Assembly (NCBI RefSeq): GCF_046237015.1
Contig: NZ_JBJYIN010000007.1
Location: 124,001 to 188,000, forward strand
Reading direction: 5' to 3'
Length of the DNA stretch: 64,000 nt
Origin: JBJYIN01 sp046237015
GTDB lineage: Bacteria; Pseudomonadota; Gammaproteobacteria; Enterobacterales; Enterobacteriaceae
Shown here: positions 62,047 to 64,000 of the stretch, one piece after another
How positions within the stretch are numbered: the first letter of the stretch is position 1
Layout: each line of letters starts with the position of its first letter
Notes under the pieces: generated by a model
Told to the model about the DNA's origin: nothing
What the model saw: the letters and a program-made list of their open reading frames with translations, nothing else
Databases searched by the model: none
Position numbers and translations under genes: made by a program

Positions 62047-63093
62047 CTAACTATTCTTAACTGTCATAACTTTTTTCTGTTGATAAGAAAGCAATCCTAA
62101 TTCAATTAACTCCATCACGTTGATTGCCTGATGGACACTGACAGGATTCTCCCCCTTGCCACTAAGCGCATCGCGAATCGCGGCATAATAAGCCGGATAA
62201 TTACCCGGTATCGTCGGAACCACCTGTTCAGCCATCACGCCGTCCCGATGTAAAGTCAGTATGCCATCACGTTTATCTTGCCCCCAGTTTTCTACCGGTG
62301 GACGCTCGCCAGCTTTCAGATGCTCTTCCTGTGGATCAAGACCATATTTTATAAAGCTACCGCGAGTGCCATGAACAATATAACGTGCTGAAGCAGCAGC
62401 CACCAGCATACTGGCATGTAATACAACCCGGCGCTGTGGGTAAATCAGCGTAGCATGAAAATAATCAACCGCCTTACTGCCGGGTCTTAATTGTGCCATA
62501 TCGACCTGAATAGCCACCGGTAGACCGAATAACTGTAATGTCTGATCGATCAAATGCGGTGCCAGATCATACCAGATACCGCTACCTTCACTCCCATCCT
62601 CTCGCCAACGATGACGAACTTCAGGTCGGAAACGATCAAAATGGGATTCCATGTAAACCACGTCACCCAGCGTACCGCTATGCAACAGGTTACAAAGCGT
62701 CAGGAAATCACTATCCCAACGGCGATTATGAAATACAGAAAGCAGCTTTCCAGTACGTTCGGCCACCGCACTCAGTTCATGCGCTTGTGACAACGTCACG
62801 GTGAAGGGTTTATCAACCACCACATGCTTCCCAGCTTCCAAAGCCTGACGAACCAGTAGGAAATGCGTGTCATTTGGTGTAGGGACAACGATCAGATCAA
62901 TATCGGGATCGTTAAATAACGTCTGCGGTTCACGTTCTACACGTAATGTTGCCCAGTCAGCATGCACTTTATCCGCATTACTGCTGGAAACTGCAACCAA
63001 TTCCATACCCGATGTCCCGGCGATCAGCGGCGCATGGAAGGTTTTGCTGGCGTAACCATACCCCAGCAACCCGACACGAACGTGATGACTCAT
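62047..63093 (-). CDS. ydgJ: Gfo/Idh/MocA family oxidoreductase YdgJ
   Basis: A 348-residue NAD(P)-dependent dehydrogenase: GLLGYGYASKTFH Rossmann start, DKPFTVT (the EKP-equivalent site, with Asp replacing Glu) and a C-terminal beta-sheet domain. E. coli ydgJ lies beside add as here. Reaction unknown. Not closely similar to the oxidoreductase at 22806. Confidence 0.9.
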   Translation of the reverse strand: MSHHVRVGLLGYGYASKTFHAPLIAGTSGMELVAVSSSNADKVHADWATLRVEREPQTLFNDPDIDLIVVPTPNDTHFLLVRQALEAGKHVVVDKPFTVTLSQAHELSAVAERTGKLLSVFHNRRWDSDFLTLCNLLHSGTLGDVVYMESHFDRFRPEVRHRWREDGSEGSGIWYDLAPHLIDQTLQLFGLPVAIQVDMAQLRPGSKAVDYFHATLIYPQRRVVLHASMLVAAASARYIVHGTRGSFIKYGLDPQEEHLKAGERPPVENWGQDKRDGILTLHRDGVMAEQVVPTIPGNYPAYYAAIRDALSGKGENPVSVHQAINVMELIELGLLSYQQKKVMTVKNS

Positions 63094-63193
63094 GAAGATT
63101 CCCCTTAGTGACTTTTTACCGCATTACCTCATCATATTGATTCAGTATAGCACCAAGGGGACGTACACTCTTTGGGCTAATTGAGTCCCCTGT

Positions 63194-64000
63194 TCACACG
63201 CCAATTGCACCAGAAACATGATTTCCCCATTGCGGTGAATCATTATTTTTGGCTGACGGATAATTGATCTCACTGCTGCGACGACGAAAATCACTCGGAC
63301 TCACGCCGACACGTTTGCGAAACACTCGGGAAAAATAAAGCTGGTCGTCATAGCCCACGACTCGACCAATGTTGGCAATCGACTCCTGCGTCGTTTGTAA
63401 CAATAATTTGGCGCGGATAACACGCTGATCCTCACGCCAACGCAAGATGTTAATGCCCACCTGTTCACGAAATAAATGCGCAAGACGAGACGGTGATAAA
63501 CACACATGTCGCGCCACTTCATCAATTCGCAACTCACCGGCCAGATTACTGGTGATAAACTGACACGCCTCAATAACGCGTGGGTCCATGATTTTCTGCG
63601 GACTTTGCGGATCTTCCTCCATTGCTCTTAACAATAAACGTTCGAGCAGATTCATCCCCAACTCTTCAGAAAAACGCCGTCCGGAACGCTGGGTTTGCTC
63701 AATATTGGCAAACAACCGATCAAACTCCAGTAATAACTGGTTATTCGGCAGACTCAATCGCCCCACACCACAATTTTTACTATGCCACTCAAGCCAGTCG
63801 GCCCAGTAGGCGCGAGGTCTGAAATAAACCCAACGGTGGTACCAACAATCGCTACTGGGTGAGCGACCATAGAAGTGTTTTGATTTGGGTGGAAATAGGA
63901 GCAAGTCTCCAGGATTACAATAGAACGTATCGTCACCCTCAAAAATCTGTCCTTGCCCTTTGATGGTGAGATTAATGATATATCCCTTCATGCCATCGGG
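63194..64000 (-). CDS. araC: Arabinose operon regulator AraC (5' end cut by window edge)
   Basis: The reading frame runs off the window at 64000. The residues before MKGYIINLTIKG continue the AraC frame (PDG), and comparison with E. coli AraC indicates about 40 N-terminal residues are missing. It has the arabinose-binding/dimerisation cupin (WYHRWVYFRPRAYWADWL) and C-terminal AraC-type double helix-turn-helix (HVCLSPSRLAHLFREQVG and IANIGRVVGYDDQLYFSRVF). L-arabinose from plant cell walls is the expected signal. Confidence 0.92.
   Translation of the reverse strand, partial: PDGMKGYIINLTIKGQGQIFEGDDTFYCNPGDLLLFPPKSKHFYGRSPSSDCWYHRWVYFRPRAYWADWLEWHSKNCGVGRLSLPNNQLLLEFDRLFANIEQTQRSGRRFSEELGMNLLERLLLRAMEEDPQSPQKIMDPRVIEACQFITSNLAGELRIDEVARHVCLSPSRLAHLFREQVGINILRWREDQRVIRAKLLLQTTQESIANIGRVVGYDDQLYFSRVFRKRVGVSPSDFRRRSSEINYPSAKNNDSPQWGNHVSGAIGV

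Noticed and set aside
1..64000. tRNA, rRNA, CRISPR array or insertion sequence
   Set aside because: None seen by eye in the intergenic regions; small regulatory RNAs cannot be excluded without a covariance-model search.

Overview
The window looks like a chromosome segment from a soft-rot enterobacterium, most likely Pectobacterium or a close relative in Pectobacteriaceae. This is judged from protein similarity and gene order recalled from memory, not from a search. Most genes are close homologues of E. coli terminus-region genes (ychF, pth, prs, ispE, lolB, hemA, prfA, prmC, kdsA, pntAB, uspE, fnr, ogt, mlc, tus, fumC, manA, ydgA, add, ydgJ). Soft-rot lineage markers are an srfABC operon and a TogB-like oligogalacturonide-type binding protein. 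No rRNA, tRNA, insertion sequence, prophage or CRISPR array was seen.

Layout. 0.2-4.3 kb: a ynbA-ynbC-ynbD phospholipid/phosphatase operon lacking ynbB, plus a small membrane protein. 4.4-9.7 kb: ychF and pth, ychH, prs, ispE-lolB. 9.9-15.4 kb: the hemA-prfA-prmC-sirB2-sirB1-kdsA run. 15.4-22.5 kb: ydgH, pntAB, uspE, fnr, ogt. 22.8-27 kb: an accessory stretch with an oxidoreductase, an orphan sugar-binding protein, sodC and cybB. 27-34 kb: srfABC, encoding a Pro-rich membrane protein, an actin/Hsp70-like ATPase and a dynamin-like GTPase. 34.8-38.2 kb: cytochrome b562, a TetR regulator with a YbjJ-like transporter, and the YaeF lipoprotein. 38.2-41 kb: an Xre-RES toxin-antitoxin operon, a YjjJ/HipA-family kinase, the dif site, and a broken DUF1778 (TacA-like) antitoxin gene. 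41.2-43.7 kb: pdxK divergent from a Tat-signal aminotransferase. 44-54 kb: ydfG, a ParD-like gene with a second methionine aminopeptidase, ynfB, ynfD, a DHA2-type exporter, bioD2, mlc, ynfL/ynfM and tus. 54-64 kb: fumC, manA, ydgA, two bile-acid/arsenite-family transporters around add, ydgJ, and the 3' part of araC.

The organising fact is that this is the centre of the replication terminus. A near-perfect XerCD dif site lies at 40714-40741. FtsK-orienting sequences of the GGGNAGGG type point towards it from both sides. A TerB-like Tus-binding site at 53094-53116 lies in the tus promoter. Its inferred blocking face points towards dif, so a fork that has passed dif from the left should be stopped there. 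The toxin-antitoxin genes crowd directly against dif.

The least understood parts, and the best places to look for new biology, are srfABC, the toxin-antitoxin cluster at dif, the ParD-like/methionine aminopeptidase pair, and the pdxK/Tat-aminotransferase pair.
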